A DNA stretch of 63,727 nt from Gammaproteobacteria bacterium (GTDB taxonomy: Bacteria; Pseudomonadota; Gammaproteobacteria; Steroidobacterales; UBA11654), in the NCBI GenBank assembly GCA_002691465.1, contig NZHP01000011.1, forward strand, positions 1 to 63,727, read 5' to 3'. The stretch's first letter is position 1. Every line of letters starts with the position of its first letter. The position numbers and the translations under genes are program-made. Positions 10,412 to 20,236 of this stretch are shown one piece after another. The notes under the pieces were generated by a model that did not search any database, was not told the DNA's origin, and saw only the letters and a list, made by a program, of their open reading frames with translations.

Positions 10412-10801
10412 ATGAGACATAGAAAGACAGGAAGAAGGCTAGGAAGAACAAGCAGTCATCGCAAAGCAATGTATAGAAATATGGCTGCTTCCTTGATTCA
10501 ACATGAGTCTATTTCTACTACTTTGCCTAAAGCCAAAGAGCTTAGAAAGACAGTCGAACCTCTTATAACTCTAGCAAAAGAGGATGGAGTTTCTAGAAGA
10601 AGGCGTGCTTTTGATTTGCTAAGAGATAAGAAAGCTGTGGGCAAACTTTTCACTGAAATCGGGCCAAGATTTAAGGATCGACCTGGTGGATATTTGAGAA
10701 TCTTAAAAAGCGGTATTCGAAATGGCGATACTGCACCAATGGCAGTTATTCAACTTGTAGACTATAATTTTGATAATCAGTTAAATGAACAATCAGAATA
10801 G
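10412..10801 (+). CDS. rplQ: 50S ribosomal protein L17
   Basis: 129 residues (E. coli 127). Starts [20 protein letters not shown] and contains [22 protein letters not shown]17 lies near the exit tunnel. Normally the last gene of the alpha operon; here trpS follows after only eight bases. Confidence 0.98.
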   Translation: MRHRKTGRRLGRTSSHRKAMYRNMAASLIQHESISTTLPKAKELRKTVEPLITLAKEDGVSRRRRAFDLLRDKKAVGKLFTEIGPRFKDRPGGYLRILKSGIRNGDTAPMAVIQLVDYNFDNQLNEQSE

Positions 10802-10809
10802 TTTACATT

Positions 10810-11811
10810 TTGAACAGTAAAAAAATTCTTACAGGTATAACCACTACCGGTACACCACATCTAGGAAACTATGTAGGTGCAATAAGACCTGCAATAGCTT
10901 CTTCAGAGGAGCAAGATCATGATTCTTTCTTCTTTCTAGCAGATTACCACGCATTGATAAAAAGTAGAGATAGTGAGAGATTGAGGCAATCATGTTTAGA
11001 GGTTGCAGCAACATGGATAGCATCTGGTCTCGACATTGATCACACCTATTTTTATAGACAATCAGATATTCCAGAAATATTAGAGTTAAATTGGATTCTT
11101 AGTAATTTTACAGCAAAAGGCCTCATGAATAGAGCACATGCATATAAGGCTGCTGTTGATGAAAATGAGAAAGTAGATCCAGATAAGGGAATTACTATGG
11201 GACTTTTTTCTTACCCTGTCTTAATGGCTGCAGACATTCTTATGTTCAACGCCACACATGTGCCTGTAGGGCAAGATCAGATTCAGCATATTGAGATGAC
11301 AAGAGATATAGCGCAACGCTTTAATCATCATTACGGCGAGATTTTTACAATACCAGAAGGTGTCATTGATAATGAATCGTCAATTTTGCCTGGTTTAGAT
11401 GGAAGGAAGATGAGTAAAAGTTATGGGAATATCATTCCACTTTTCTGTGATTCAAAAACACTTCGAAAGCATGTTATGAAGATCAAAACTAATTCATTAG
11501 AGCCAGGAGAGCCAAAATCTACTGATGATTCTCTATTGTTTGATATTTATAAGAGTTTTGCATCAGAGCCACAAATCAATTCAATGAAAAAGAGCCTCGA
11601 AGAAGGAATGTCATGGGGCGATGCAAAAAATGAACTTTATGAGCTGCTTGATGGTCAGCTATCCAATCATAGATTGAAATATGATGAATTGATTGGTGAT
11701 CCCTCATATCTCGATAAAGTTCTTCAGCAAGGAGCAGAGAGAGCAAGAGAGGTGGCAAAATCTAACTTAGATGAAATTAAAAGCGCAATTGGCTTGAGTT
11801 CATTAAGCTAA
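10810..11811 (+). CDS. trpS: Tryptophanyl-tRNA synthetase
   Basis: 333 residues (E. coli 334), class Ic synthetase that charges tRNA-Trp. The HIGH-like motif is TPHLGNY at residues 15-21 and KMSKS is at 200-204. It begins with TTG at 10810, eight bases after rplQ, so it is probably co-transcribed with the ribosomal genes. No ATG lies in a plausible place, because the TTG gives the standard N-terminus ([18 protein letters not shown]). Its last nine bases overlap the convergent uvrA. Confidence 0.96.
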   Translation: MNSKKILTGITTTGTPHLGNYVGAIRPAIASSEEQDHDSFFFLADYHALIKSRDSERLRQSCLEVAATWIASGLDIDHTYFYRQSDIPEILELNWILSNFTAKGLMNRAHAYKAAVDENEKVDPDKGITMGLFSYPVLMAADILMFNATHVPVGQDQIQHIEMTRDIAQRFNHHYGEIFTIPEGVIDNESSILPGLDGRKMSKSYGNIIPLFCDSKTLRKHVMKIKTNSLEPGEPKSTDDSLLFDIYKSFASEPQINSMKKSLEEGMSWGDAKNELYELLDGQLSNHRLKYDELIGDPSYLDKVLQQGAERAREVAKSNLDEIKSAIGLSSLS

Positions 11812-14622
11812 TTGTTTTTTTAAATATTTGCCTGTAAATGATTTCCTGTTTTTCGCTACAGATTCTGGCGTACCTGATACAACAATTGTTCCCCCGTTTT
11901 CTCCTCCCTCAGGCCCTAGATCAATGATCCAGTCTGCAGTTTTTATAACATCTAGGTTATGTTCAATTATGATAACGGTATTACCCTCATCTTTGAGCCT
12001 ATGTAGAACAGTTAGAAGTTGATTTACATCATGAAAATGGAGCCCTGTTGTAGGCTCATCAAGAAGATACAGAGTATTTTTATTAACCCTTTTGGATAGT
12101 TCTTTAGATAATTTTATTCTTTGAGCTTCTCCTCCAGAAAGAGTCACTGCATTCTGACCTAGTTTTATGTATCCCAGTCCAACATCAAGCAGTGTTTTTA
12201 ATTTATGATGAATGGTCGGTACATTCTTAAAAAATGCAGCAGCCTCATCAATTGTCATATCTAAAACTTCAAATATATTTTTTCCTTTATAAAGGATTTC
12301 AAGTGTTTCACGATTGAACCTTTTACCCTTGCATATATCGCAAGTTACATAAATATCTGCCAAAAAGTTCATTTCAACCTTTATAAGTCCACCACCTTGG
12401 CATGTTTCACATCTGCCACCTTTGACATTAAAACTGAACCTTCCAGGCTTATAGCCTCTTGAACGAGCTTCCTGTGTGCCTGAGAACAATTCCCTAATAG
12501 GTGTGAATAGGCCAGTATATGTTGCTGGATTTGATCGAGGCGTCCTTCCAATTGGACTCTGGCTAATGTTGACTATTTTTTTCAACTTCTCTGCACCTTC
12601 AAGCCTCTCATTTCCTGTGAGATCATTTGGTTTATTTTCTAGTTGAGTCCTTAGAAGTGGCTTTAAGGTGCCATTAATTAGTGTTGATTTTCCAGAGCCA
12701 GAGACTCCAGTGATACAGGTTAAAATATTTAGAGGTATTTCCACATCTATAGATTTGAGATTATTCCTCTCAGCATTGAGAACTTTGAGGCATTCCTTTT
12801 TGTTAAAGCTCGATCTTTTCTTTGGTATTTTTATTTCTTTTGACCCATTTAGATACTGAGCCGTCAATGACTTATTTTCTTTTAGAATATCTTTTACAGA
12901 ACCCTCACTTACAATAAAGCCCCCATCTTTTCCTGCCCCTGGACCAAGATCCAAAACATGATTTGATGATCTAATGACTTCTTCATCATGCTCAACAACA
13001 ATTACTGTATTGCCAAGATCTCTCAACTTTGTGAGCGTATTAATCAGTCTTTGATTGTCTCTTTGATGAAGACCTATAGTTGGTTCATCGAGTATATACA
13101 TTACACCAACCAAACCTGAGCCGATCTGACTCGCTAATCTAATCCGTTGAGATTCTCCACCTGATAAAGTTTCAGCACTTCTTTCTAGGTTAAGATAGTT
13201 CAGGCCCACATTAGATAGAAACTCTAATCTATCAATGATTTCTTTGATTACACCTTTGGCAATTTCTTGTTTTGTGCCTCTTAGCTTTAAGTTTTTGAAA
13301 TAATCCAGTAATTCCTCTATATTCATTTGAGTAAGATCAGAAATTCTTTCTTTTTTTAGGAAAATGTTTCTTGCGCTTTCATTCAGTCTTGTTCCATCAC
13401 AATTGCCACATGGTTTTGTACTCATAAATTTAGAAAGCGCGTCTTTAACTCTTTGCGAATCAGTTTCTATGTATCTTCTTTGAAGATTTGGAATAACTCC
13501 TTCGAACGCATGATTTTTTCTAATCCTTTTTCCACCTCTACCAGGATAAACAAACGCGATCTTTTCATCTCCGCTTCCACTGAGAAGAATTTCTTTAATT
13601 TTTTGATTGATATTCTTATAAGGCACATCGATATCGAAACCATAATGTTTAGACAAGTTTTTAATTAAGTGGAAATAATAAAAATTCCTTCTATCCCAAC
13701 CACGTATAGCCCCCTCAGAAATACTAAGATCCTCATTTTTTATTACCAAATCTGGACTAAAGAAGTGCTCAACACCCAAGCCATCACATTTTTCACAAGC
13801 GCCAGCAGGATTATTAAATGAAAAGGTTCGAGGCTCGAGCTCAGGTATTGAGTATCCGCACTCAGGACATGCGAACTTATTTGAAAAGATAATATCTATT
13901 GATGAATCATCCAGGGAAATTATTTTAGCGATTCCATTCGATAGTTCTAGGGTGGTTTCCAAAGACTCACTCAATCTATTTTCAATATCAGATTTTACTG
14001 AAAAGCGATCAACAACAACTTCGACGGTATTGTTCTTTTTTGCATCAATCTGAGGAAGCTCATTTATATCATGTACTTCTCCATTTATTCTAAGCCTTAT
14101 GAAACCTCTTGATCTGATATTCTTGATCAGATCCACATGTTCTCCTTTTCTGTTATTAATGACAGGAGCAACCATGGCCATTCGGACATTATTTTCTAGC
14201 TTCATAATTTGATCAACCATTTCACTAACATTCTGGATTCCCAGTTTTCGATCATGATTAGGGCAATATGGATCCCCAACTCTCGCAAAAAGAAGTCTGA
14301 GGTAATCATAGATTTCAGTAACTGTTCCTACTGTCGATCTGGGATTATGTGAAGTAGTTTTTTGCTCAATCGAGATTGCCGGAGATAAGCCTTCAATTAG
14401 ATCAACCTCTGGCTTCTCCATCATTGATAAGAATTGTCTTGCATATGCAGACAAGGATTCCACATACCGACGCTGACCTTCAGCATAAATGGTGTCAAAG
14501 GCCAGTGATGATTTACCAGATCCAGATAGCCCAGTAATCACAATCAGATTATCTCTAGGGAGATTAACATCTAGATTCTTTAGGTTGTGCGTTCTTGCAC
14601 CTTTAATTTCAATATTGCTCAT
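11803..14622 (-). CDS. uvrA: Excinuclease ABC subunit A
   Basis: 939 residues (E. coli 940) when started at ATG 14622 ([17 protein letters not shown]). A 23-residue upstream in-frame extension lacks family resemblance and is rejected. Two ABC modules are visible: Walker [10 protein letters not shown] at 31-39 and a second [10 protein letters not shown], with signatures LSGGESQRI and LSGGEAQRI. Cysteine zinc modules (CPECGY, CEKCDG, CETCQG, CDICKG) are present. UvrA recognises DNA lesions in nucleotide excision repair. Divergent from ssb, as in many gammaproteobacteria. Confidence 0.97.
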   Translation of the reverse strand: MSNIEIKGARTHNLKNLDVNLPRDNLIVITGLSGSGKSSLAFDTIYAEGQRRYVESLSAYARQFLSMMEKPEVDLIEGLSPAISIEQKTTSHNPRSTVGTVTEIYDYLRLLFARVGDPYCPNHDRKLGIQNVSEMVDQIMKLENNVRMAMVAPVINNRKGEHVDLIKNIRSRGFIRLRINGEVHDINELPQIDAKKNNTVEVVVDRFSVKSDIENRLSESLETTLELSNGIAKIISLDDSSIDIIFSNKFACPECGYSIPELEPRTFSFNNPAGACEKCDGLGVEHFFSPDLVIKNEDLSISEGAIRGWDRRNFYYFHLIKNLSKHYGFDIDVPYKNINQKIKEILLSGSGDEKIAFVYPGRGGKRIRKNHAFEGVIPNLQRRYIETDSQRVKDALSKFMSTKPCGNCDGTRLNESARNIFLKKERISDLTQMNIEELLDYFKNLKLRGTKQEIAKGVIKEIIDRLEFLSNVGLNYLNLERSAETLSGGESQRIRLASQIGSGLVGVMYILDEPTIGLHQRDNQRLINTLTKLRDLGNTVIVVEHDEEVIRSSNHVLDLGPGAGKDGGFIVSEGSVKDILKENKSLTAQYLNGSKEIKIPKKRSSFNKKECLKVLNAERNNLKSIDVEIPLNILTCITGVSGSGKSTLINGTLKPLLRTQLENKPNDLTGNERLEGAEKLKKIVNISQSPIGRTPRSNPATYTGLFTPIRELFSGTQEARSRGYKPGRFSFNVKGGRCETCQGGGLIKVEMNFLADIYVTCDICKGKRFNRETLEILYKGKNIFEVLDMTIDEAAAFFKNVPTIHHKLKTLLDVGLGYIKLGQNAVTLSGGEAQRIKLSKELSKRVNKNTLYLLDEPTTGLHFHDVNQLLTVLHRLKDEGNTVIIIEHNLDVIKTADWIIDLGPEGGENGGTIVVSGTPESVAKNRKSFTGKYLKKQLA

Positions 14623-14675
14623 AAAAAATACCAACCCACCATTGTAAATCTTTTTTTCTAATGGCGCGAAACTAA

Positions 14676-14691
14676 CTGCTTTTTGATACAA
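14676..14691. promoter_or_regulatory. Possible degenerate LexA-like box between uvrA and ssb
   Basis: The sequence CTG-N10-CAA lies in the 112-bp divergent spacer between uvrA and ssb, where E. coli has a shared SOS box (CTG-N10-CAG). It has one mismatch in the outer triplets and a poor AT-rich core, so chance occurrence is quite possible. Confidence 0.2.
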
Positions 14692-14734
14692 TCATTCGTG
14701 GAATATAAAAAAAAGTTTTTTAAGGAAAATAAAT

Positions 14735-15178
14735 ATGGCTAGAGGCGTTAATAAAGTAATCATAGTTGGAAATCTGGGAGCTGACCCAGATAGTAAATCT
14801 ATGCCAAGTGGAAATATGGTTGCTAATTTTAGTGTTGCAACATCTGAATCATGGAATGACAGAGATACAGGCGAAAGACAAGAAAAGACAGAATGGCACA
14901 GAGTGGTCTTTTTTGGAAGATTGGCTGAGATAGCTGATCAATATCTCAGAAAAGGCTCCCAAGTTTATGTAGAAGGAAAACTACAGACTAGAAAATGGGA
15001 GGACAGAGATGGAAATGAAAGGTGGACAACTGAGATTGTAGGCAATCAATTAGAGATGCTTGGCGAGAGAATGAGCTCTGGTTCAAGTCAGTCTAATAAT
15101 ATGGATCAATCAACATCAAAATCAAACTCAAACTCAAACTTCAGTGATGAGGAATTTGATGATGATATACCTTTCTAA
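14735..15178 (+). CDS. ssb: Single-stranded DNA-binding protein
   Basis: 147 residues. N-terminal OB fold (~1-110) with [15 protein letters not shown] and [18 protein letters not shown], then a Ser/Asn/Gln-rich linker and the acidic tip DDDIPF that recruits repair and replication partners. Coats single-stranded DNA in replication and repair. An AAGGA precedes the ATG. The linker is shorter than in E. coli SSB (178 residues). Confidence 0.97.
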   Translation: MARGVNKVIIVGNLGADPDSKSMPSGNMVANFSVATSESWNDRDTGERQEKTEWHRVVFFGRLAEIADQYLRKGSQVYVEGKLQTRKWEDRDGNERWTTEIVGNQLEMLGERMSSGSSQSNNMDQSTSKSNSNSNFSDEEFDDDIPF

Positions 15179-15196
15179 ATCATTGCTAAAAATTCT

Positions 15197-16519
15197 GTGA
15201 CAAAAAAAGTTTTTATTAAGTCGTTTGGCTGCCAGATGAATGAGTATGATTCATCCAAAATGGTAGACATGATGTGCACAAAACGGAATATGCAACTAAC
15301 AAAAGATCCATCTGAGGCGGACTTAATACTGCTGAATACTTGCTCCATTCGAGAAAAGCCACAGGAAAAAGTTTTTCATCAGCTTGGTCGATGGAAACCC
15401 CTCAAGAAAAAGAAACCCGAGCTCATCATTGGTGTAGGTGGCTGTGTTGCAAGTCAAGAGGGTGAGAATATTATCAAGAGGGCACCATATGTCGATATTG
15501 TATTTGGACCCCAGACTTTGCATCGATTGCCAAAAATGTATGATGATGCCGTAAAAACCAATTTGCCTTCCATTGACACTTCATTTCCTAAAATAGAGAA
15601 ATTCTCAAAGTTTCCAGATGCCATCAATATCAATCCTTCTGCTTTTGTATCCATAATGGAGGGATGCAGTAAATTTTGTAGTTTCTGTGTTGTTCCTAAT
15701 ACAAGAGGTCTAGAAGTAAGCAGACCTCCAGAACAGATTCTTAATGAAATTAAAAAATTGGCTGACAGAGGAGTAAGGGAAATCAATTTGCTTGGTCAGA
15801 ATGTAAATGCATACAGAGCAAAAGATTTTCATGGCATTAAATTGTGTCTTGCAGACTTACTTCATCTTGTTGCAGATATTGATGGCGTTGACCGCATCAG
15901 GTTTACTACATCTCATCCACTTCAATTTACTGATGATTTGATCAATTCCTTTGAAAACAGAAAACTTGCAAATTATCTTCATCTCCCTGTGCAGAGTGGC
16001 TCAGACAGAATTTTAAAGCTAATGGAGAGAAAGCATAAGGTTGAGCGCTATATAGATAGAATCGAAAAATTAAGATCAATACGGCCAGATATTAGTATTT
16101 CCTCGGATTTTATTGTTGGATTTCCAGGTGAAACTGATGCAGATTTTGAGGAAACTATCGATTTGATCAATAAGATTGGATTTGATCAATCATATAGTTT
16201 TATTTTCAGTCCCAGACCTAATACGCCTGCGGCTGATATGGTTGATGATGTTCCCTATGAAGAAAAGCTAAGTCGCTTGAATAAACTTCAGGCTTTAATT
16301 AGTCAGAATTCAAACAAGATAAGTCAATCTATGATTGGAACTAAGCAAAGTGTTTTAGTAGAGAAGCAATCAAAGAAGAATACTGATCAACTTGCAGGCA
16401 GAACCGAGAATAACCGTTGGGTAAATTTTGATGGACCACATGATTTAATAGGTAGTTTTGTGAATCTATCTGTCACAGAGGCATTGCCCAATTCACTCAG
16501 AGCCAGGTTGATCAATTGA
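15197..16519 (+). CDS. miaB: tRNA-2-methylthio-N6-dimethylallyladenosine synthase
   Basis: 440 residues, radical-SAM methylthiotransferase that modifies A37 of tRNAs reading UNN codons. The N-terminal domain has the three cluster cysteines Cys12, Cys49 and Cys83. The radical-SAM motif CxxxCxxC is Cys157, Cys161 and Cys164. A TRAM domain ends the protein. Starts with GTG 15197. The stop overlaps the TTG start of the phoH-like gene, opening a miaB-ybeZ-ybeY-corC-lnt-leuS run typical of gammaproteobacteria. Confidence 0.97.
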   Translation: MTKKVFIKSFGCQMNEYDSSKMVDMMCTKRNMQLTKDPSEADLILLNTCSIREKPQEKVFHQLGRWKPLKKKKPELIIGVGGCVASQEGENIIKRAPYVDIVFGPQTLHRLPKMYDDAVKTNLPSIDTSFPKIEKFSKFPDAININPSAFVSIMEGCSKFCSFCVVPNTRGLEVSRPPEQILNEIKKLADRGVREINLLGQNVNAYRAKDFHGIKLCLADLLHLVADIDGVDRIRFTTSHPLQFTDDLINSFENRKLANYLHLPVQSGSDRILKLMERKHKVERYIDRIEKLRSIRPDISISSDFIVGFPGETDADFEETIDLINKIGFDQSYSFIFSPRPNTPAADMVDDVPYEEKLSRLNKLQALISQNSNKISQSMIGTKQSVLVEKQSKKNTDQLAGRTENNRWVNFDGPHDLIGSFVNLSVTEALPNSLRARLIN

Positions 16520-17478
16520 AAACATCAACATTAGAATTTGAAATCCACCCAATCGATAATTCAATACTCGCAAACCTATTAGGCACATTTGACAGCAATA
16601 TTAGATCAATTGAAAATGAACTAAATATACAAATTAAAAATCGAGGTAATTTATTCCTGCTTGAAGGTCAAAAGAGAAAACTACCGATAGGAGAAAGCAT
16701 ACTTTTGGAGTTACATTCCATTGCAAGCAAAGAAAGCATAGACAAAGAAAAAGTTCATCTTGTTATAAAGAAAATTATGAGCCATCAGGAAAAATCATTT
16801 ACCTCTTCTGAGGAACCGACATACATAAAGACACCCCGAAGGGAAATACAGACTAGAAATCCCAATCAGCTTGAATACATTCAATCGATTAGGAGTCATG
16901 ATGTAACATTTGGAATTGGACCTGCCGGCACTGGTAAAACTTATCTTGCAGTCGCCGCAGCCATTGAGTCTCTTCAAAGACAAGATGTAAAGAGAATCAT
17001 TTTGGTCAGGCCTGCAGTTGAAGCTGGAGAAAATCTTGGGTTTCTCCCAGGCGATTTATCACAGAAAGTTGATCCATATTTAAGACCGATGTATGACTCA
17101 CTTTATGAAATGTTGGGATATGAGCAAGTCTCAAATTTGATAGAAAGAAGGACCATTGAATTGGCACCTTTGGCTTTTATGAGAGGGCGATCCTTGAATG
17201 AAAGTTTCATTATTTTGGATGAAGCGCAAAATACTACTGTGGAACAAATGAAAATGTTTTTGACCAGAATGGGTTTTGGCTCTAAATCCGTTGTCAATGG
17301 AGATATTACTCAAATTGATCTCCCTAGCGAAAAAAAATCTGGCCTTGAGCATGCACTAAATGTTGTATCCGATATTGATAAAATTGCTTCTGTTCACTTT
17401 TCGCATAAAGATGTTGTCAGACATCGAATTGTGCAAGAGATTGTAGAAGCATATGAGAAAAATAAAGATAGCGAATGA
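16516..17478 (+). CDS. ybeZ: PhoH-like ATPase YbeZ
   Basis: 320 residues. PhoH-family P-loop ATPase with Walker A GPAGTGKT at 135-142 and Walker B ILDEAQN (Asp235-Glu236). Partner of YbeY in rRNA processing and ribosome quality control, judging by family studies and by its place directly before ybeY. TTG start at 16516 overlaps the miaB stop, and its own stop overlaps the ybeY ATG. Confidence 0.95.
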   Translation: MKTSTLEFEIHPIDNSILANLLGTFDSNIRSIENELNIQIKNRGNLFLLEGQKRKLPIGESILLELHSIASKESIDKEKVHLVIKKIMSHQEKSFTSSEEPTYIKTPRREIQTRNPNQLEYIQSIRSHDVTFGIGPAGTGKTYLAVAAAIESLQRQDVKRIILVRPAVEAGENLGFLPGDLSQKVDPYLRPMYDSLYEMLGYEQVSNLIERRTIELAPLAFMRGRSLNESFIILDEAQNTTVEQMKMFLTRMGFGSKSVVNGDITQIDLPSEKKSGLEHALNVVSDIDKIASVHFSHKDVVRHRIVQEIVEAYEKNKDSE

Positions 17479-17939
17479 CTATCTCCGCATCGCATATAGA
17501 GATACAGTCACTTCATAGTGTTCCTAAAAGTATATCAATCGAGCTTATAGAAAATGCGATATTGCTTGCTTATCAGCAGTCAAATAGGGCTTATGATTTT
17601 AATATTTCTGTCAATATAAGAATTGTCGGAAGAGAAGAGGGGACAGTGATTAATAAAAAGTTTAAAAAAAAGAATTCGCCAACAAATGTTCTTGCTTTTG
17701 AGGGCGATCCAGCAAAGGAAAATCAATTGGGAATTGATTCACCATCAATAGGAGACATTGTTGTTTGCTATCCAGTAGTTGAAAAGGAATCATATGAATT
17801 GAAAAAAACGGTAGAGGATCATTTTATACATATGATAATTCATGGATTTCTTCATTTAATGGGATATGACCATCAGGATGATCAGGAAGAACAAGAGATG
17901 AATGACCTCACTTATAAAGTAATAGGTTTGATGACGTAA
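17475..17939 (+). CDS. ybeY: Endoribonuclease YbeY
   Basis: 154 residues (E. coli 155). The metal site HxxxHxxxxxH is His123, His127 and His133 in HGFLHLMGYDH. YbeY matures the 16S rRNA 3' end and takes part in ribosome quality control. Overlaps ybeZ upstream; corC follows with a one-base overlap. Confidence 0.97.
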   Translation: MTISASHIEIQSLHSVPKSISIELIENAILLAYQQSNRAYDFNISVNIRIVGREEGTVINKKFKKKNSPTNVLAFEGDPAKENQLGIDSPSIGDIVVCYPVVEKESYELKKTVEDHFIHMIIHGFLHLMGYDHQDDQEEQEMNDLTYKVIGLMT

Positions 17940-18739
17940 TGAGTTTAATTAAAAGCATTAAGAGTTTCTTTAAAAAAAATAAGAATGATTCTGATGGTTT
18001 TTACTCACTCATTCGTTCAGAGAAATGGAGCAATTTATTAGGCAATGATGAGATTAAGATGATTGAAGGCGTCATTGAGGTGTCTAATCTACAGGTCAGA
18101 GATATCATGATACCGAGATCAAGTATGATTCTTCTCGAGGATGAGATGAGCATTGATCAAATGCTTAAAATAATAATCGATTCTGGGCACTCAAGATTCC
18201 CAGTCATTGGAGACAATAAAGACGAAGTGATTGGAATTCTGCTTGCAAAAGACCTTTTAAGATTCTCGCAAGCAAATAAATCTGACTTTAAACTCAATAA
18301 TTACCTAAGGACAGCAACATTTATTCCTGAAAGCAAGCAATTACAGATTCTCTTGAAAGAATTTAGAAAGAGCAGAAATCATATTGCAATTGTCGTAGAT
18401 GAATATGGAAGAATCGCAGGCTTGCTTACCATTGAAGATGTGTTGGAGCAAATTGTGGGCGATATTGAGGATGAGTATGATCCTCATGATTTACCAATGA
18501 TAAAGGAGATTGGGCATAAGAAATACGTAGTTGAGGCTCTCATTAGAATCGAAGATTTTAATGAATATTTTGAGACAGAATTTCTAGATGAAGACTACGA
18601 CACACTTGGTGGAATGTTAATAAAAATTCAAGGCAGGCTTCCTGAAGTTGAGGAAATCATTAAGGTTGAAAATTTTTCTTTCAGGATTCTAGAAGCTGAT
18701 GATAGAAGATTATCAAGCATCGAGGTTATCCCAGATTGA
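17939..18739 (+). CDS. corC: CorC/HlyC-type CBS-domain protein
   Basis: 266 residues. Starts with a basic region, then two CBS domains (~65-190: MIPRSSMILLEDEMS, HSRFPVIGDNKDEVIGILLAKD; IVVDEYGRIAGLLTIEDVLEQIVGDIEDEYD) and a C-terminal CorC_HlyC domain. Known family roles are magnesium/cobalt efflux support. Unlike larger relatives it has no membrane domain. Position between ybeY and lnt matches E. coli ybeX. Confidence 0.93.
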   Translation: MSLIKSIKSFFKKNKNDSDGFYSLIRSEKWSNLLGNDEIKMIEGVIEVSNLQVRDIMIPRSSMILLEDEMSIDQMLKIIIDSGHSRFPVIGDNKDEVIGILLAKDLLRFSQANKSDFKLNNYLRTATFIPESKQLQILLKEFRKSRNHIAIVVDEYGRIAGLLTIEDVLEQIVGDIEDEYDPHDLPMIKEIGHKKYVVEALIRIEDFNEYFETEFLDEDYDTLGGMLIKIQGRLPEVEEIIKVENFSFRILEADDRRLSSIEVIPD

Positions 18740-20235
18740 TTCATCAATTATCAGGATCCAGATTATATTTTAGTTCCATAATCCTATCACTGGCCTACTT
18801 ACTTGGTTTTGACCCATTTGGGTATCAGCTCATTGGATTGCTTAGTGTCTCTATTTTATTTTATTTCGCATTGAAACTTGATGAAAGGAAAGCAGCATTA
18901 TTATTTTTCCTTTTTGGATTTTTCCTTTATTGCACTGGACTATATTGGCTCTATATTAGCATCCATATAGTAAGTGGAGCCCCTAAAGTACTCGCTCTTT
19001 TACTCATAGCGTTGTTATCTGTGTATCTGTCTATATTTCATTCTATATTTGGTTTTGTTTTCGTAAAGCTACATAGGAGAATTAGCAGCGAATGGATTTC
19101 CCTTCTCTTTGTTGCTCCTTCGCTATGGATATTTCTAGAATTTTTAAGAGGATATTTTTTAACAGGCTTTCCTTGGTTCAGCTTAGGATACATGGAGAGT
19201 GGCAGTCTTATTTCAAGCTGGGCACCTATTGGTGGTATTTACTTGGTATCTATGGTCATGGCCATGATCTCATCTGGAATTTTGTTGATTTTCCTTAAAA
19301 AAAGATTACTGGGTAGCTCAATCATATTTGTCTTAAGCATCTCCAGCTATATTCTTGGCGCAGTTGATTGGACATCGAGATCCAATGAATCCTCATATAA
19401 GGTTGCACTTGTTCAGGGAAACATCCAGCAGGATAAGAAATGGCTAAGAAGTGAATTCGAAAATACACTTACTCAATATGCATCTAGTTTACAGGGCTTA
19501 GATGGCACCGATTTGGTGATTTGGCCTGAGGTGGCGATCCCATCACTAAAGAGAAGCATTGAAGATTACTTGGAGTATCTTGAAATTCAAATGACAGAGA
19601 AAGATATTCAGATGTTAATTTTAGGGATCAATACACAGGACCAAAATGGCCGAATTTATAATTCAATGATCAGTCTAGGTAAAGAGCAGAATATATATCA
19701 AAAGAGACATTTAGTTCCCTTTGGTGAGTACTTTCCTGTGACAGAAGGGATTCGTTCTTGGATGCGATCTATGAATCTACCAAGCAGAGATATCACAATG
19801 GGGGAACGCAATCAAAAACCCTTTAATTTAGGTAACCTTACAATGGCCCCCTCTATTTGTTACGAAGATATTTTTGGGTCTGACTTACTAGATTTTTTCC
19901 CAGAATCAGATGTATTAATAAACGTCACAAATAATGCATGGTTTGGAAAGTCAATTGCATCTGCACAGCATTTCCAAATGTCTAGAATGAGGGCAATAGA
20001 GAGTGGAAGATATCTTCTTCGGTCAACCAATACAGGAATTAGTGCAATCATTGACCCTAAAGGCAATATAAATGAAACCTCAAGACCCCATCAATATGCT
20101 GTGATAACAGGTAATTTCTATTCTATGGAAGGTCGGACTCCCTATATGCTATGGGGAGATGCTTTTTCATTAATTCTCAGTATTTTCCTTATGACAATGG
20201 GGTTAATAATAGGTATGCTTCGTCTTAAAAATTAA
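18736..20235 (+). CDS. lnt: Apolipoprotein N-acyltransferase
   Basis: 499 residues (E. coli 512). About six N-terminal membrane segments followed by a periplasmic nitrilase domain. Catalytic triad residues are Glu265 (WPEVAIP), Lys323 (KRHLVPFGEYFP) and Cys375 (SICYEDIF), matching Glu267/Lys335/Cys387 of E. coli. Adds the third acyl chain to lipoproteins in the inner membrane. TTG start overlaps the corC stop. Confidence 0.96.
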   Translation: MIHQLSGSRLYFSSIILSLAYLLGFDPFGYQLIGLLSVSILFYFALKLDERKAALLFFLFGFFLYCTGLYWLYISIHIVSGAPKVLALLLIALLSVYLSIFHSIFGFVFVKLHRRISSEWISLLFVAPSLWIFLEFLRGYFLTGFPWFSLGYMESGSLISSWAPIGGIYLVSMVMAMISSGILLIFLKKRLLGSSIIFVLSISSYILGAVDWTSRSNESSYKVALVQGNIQQDKKWLRSEFENTLTQYASSLQGLDGTDLVIWPEVAIPSLKRSIEDYLEYLEIQMTEKDIQMLILGINTQDQNGRIYNSMISLGKEQNIYQKRHLVPFGEYFPVTEGIRSWMRSMNLPSRDITMGERNQKPFNLGNLTMAPSICYEDIFGSDLLDFFPESDVLINVTNNAWFGKSIASAQHFQMSRMRAIESGRYLLRSTNTGISAIIDPKGNINETSRPHQYAVITGNFYSMEGRTPYMLWGDAFSLILSIFLMTMGLIIGMLRLKN

Positions 20236-20236
20236 A

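Noticed and set aside
12668-14660. Several plus-strand frames opposite uvrA
   Set aside because: Antisense shadows of the uvrA ABC modules.
14676-14691. Functional SOS box for uvrA/ssb
   Set aside because: Only CTG-N10-CAA with a poor core; reported as a weak regulatory feature but not as a finding.
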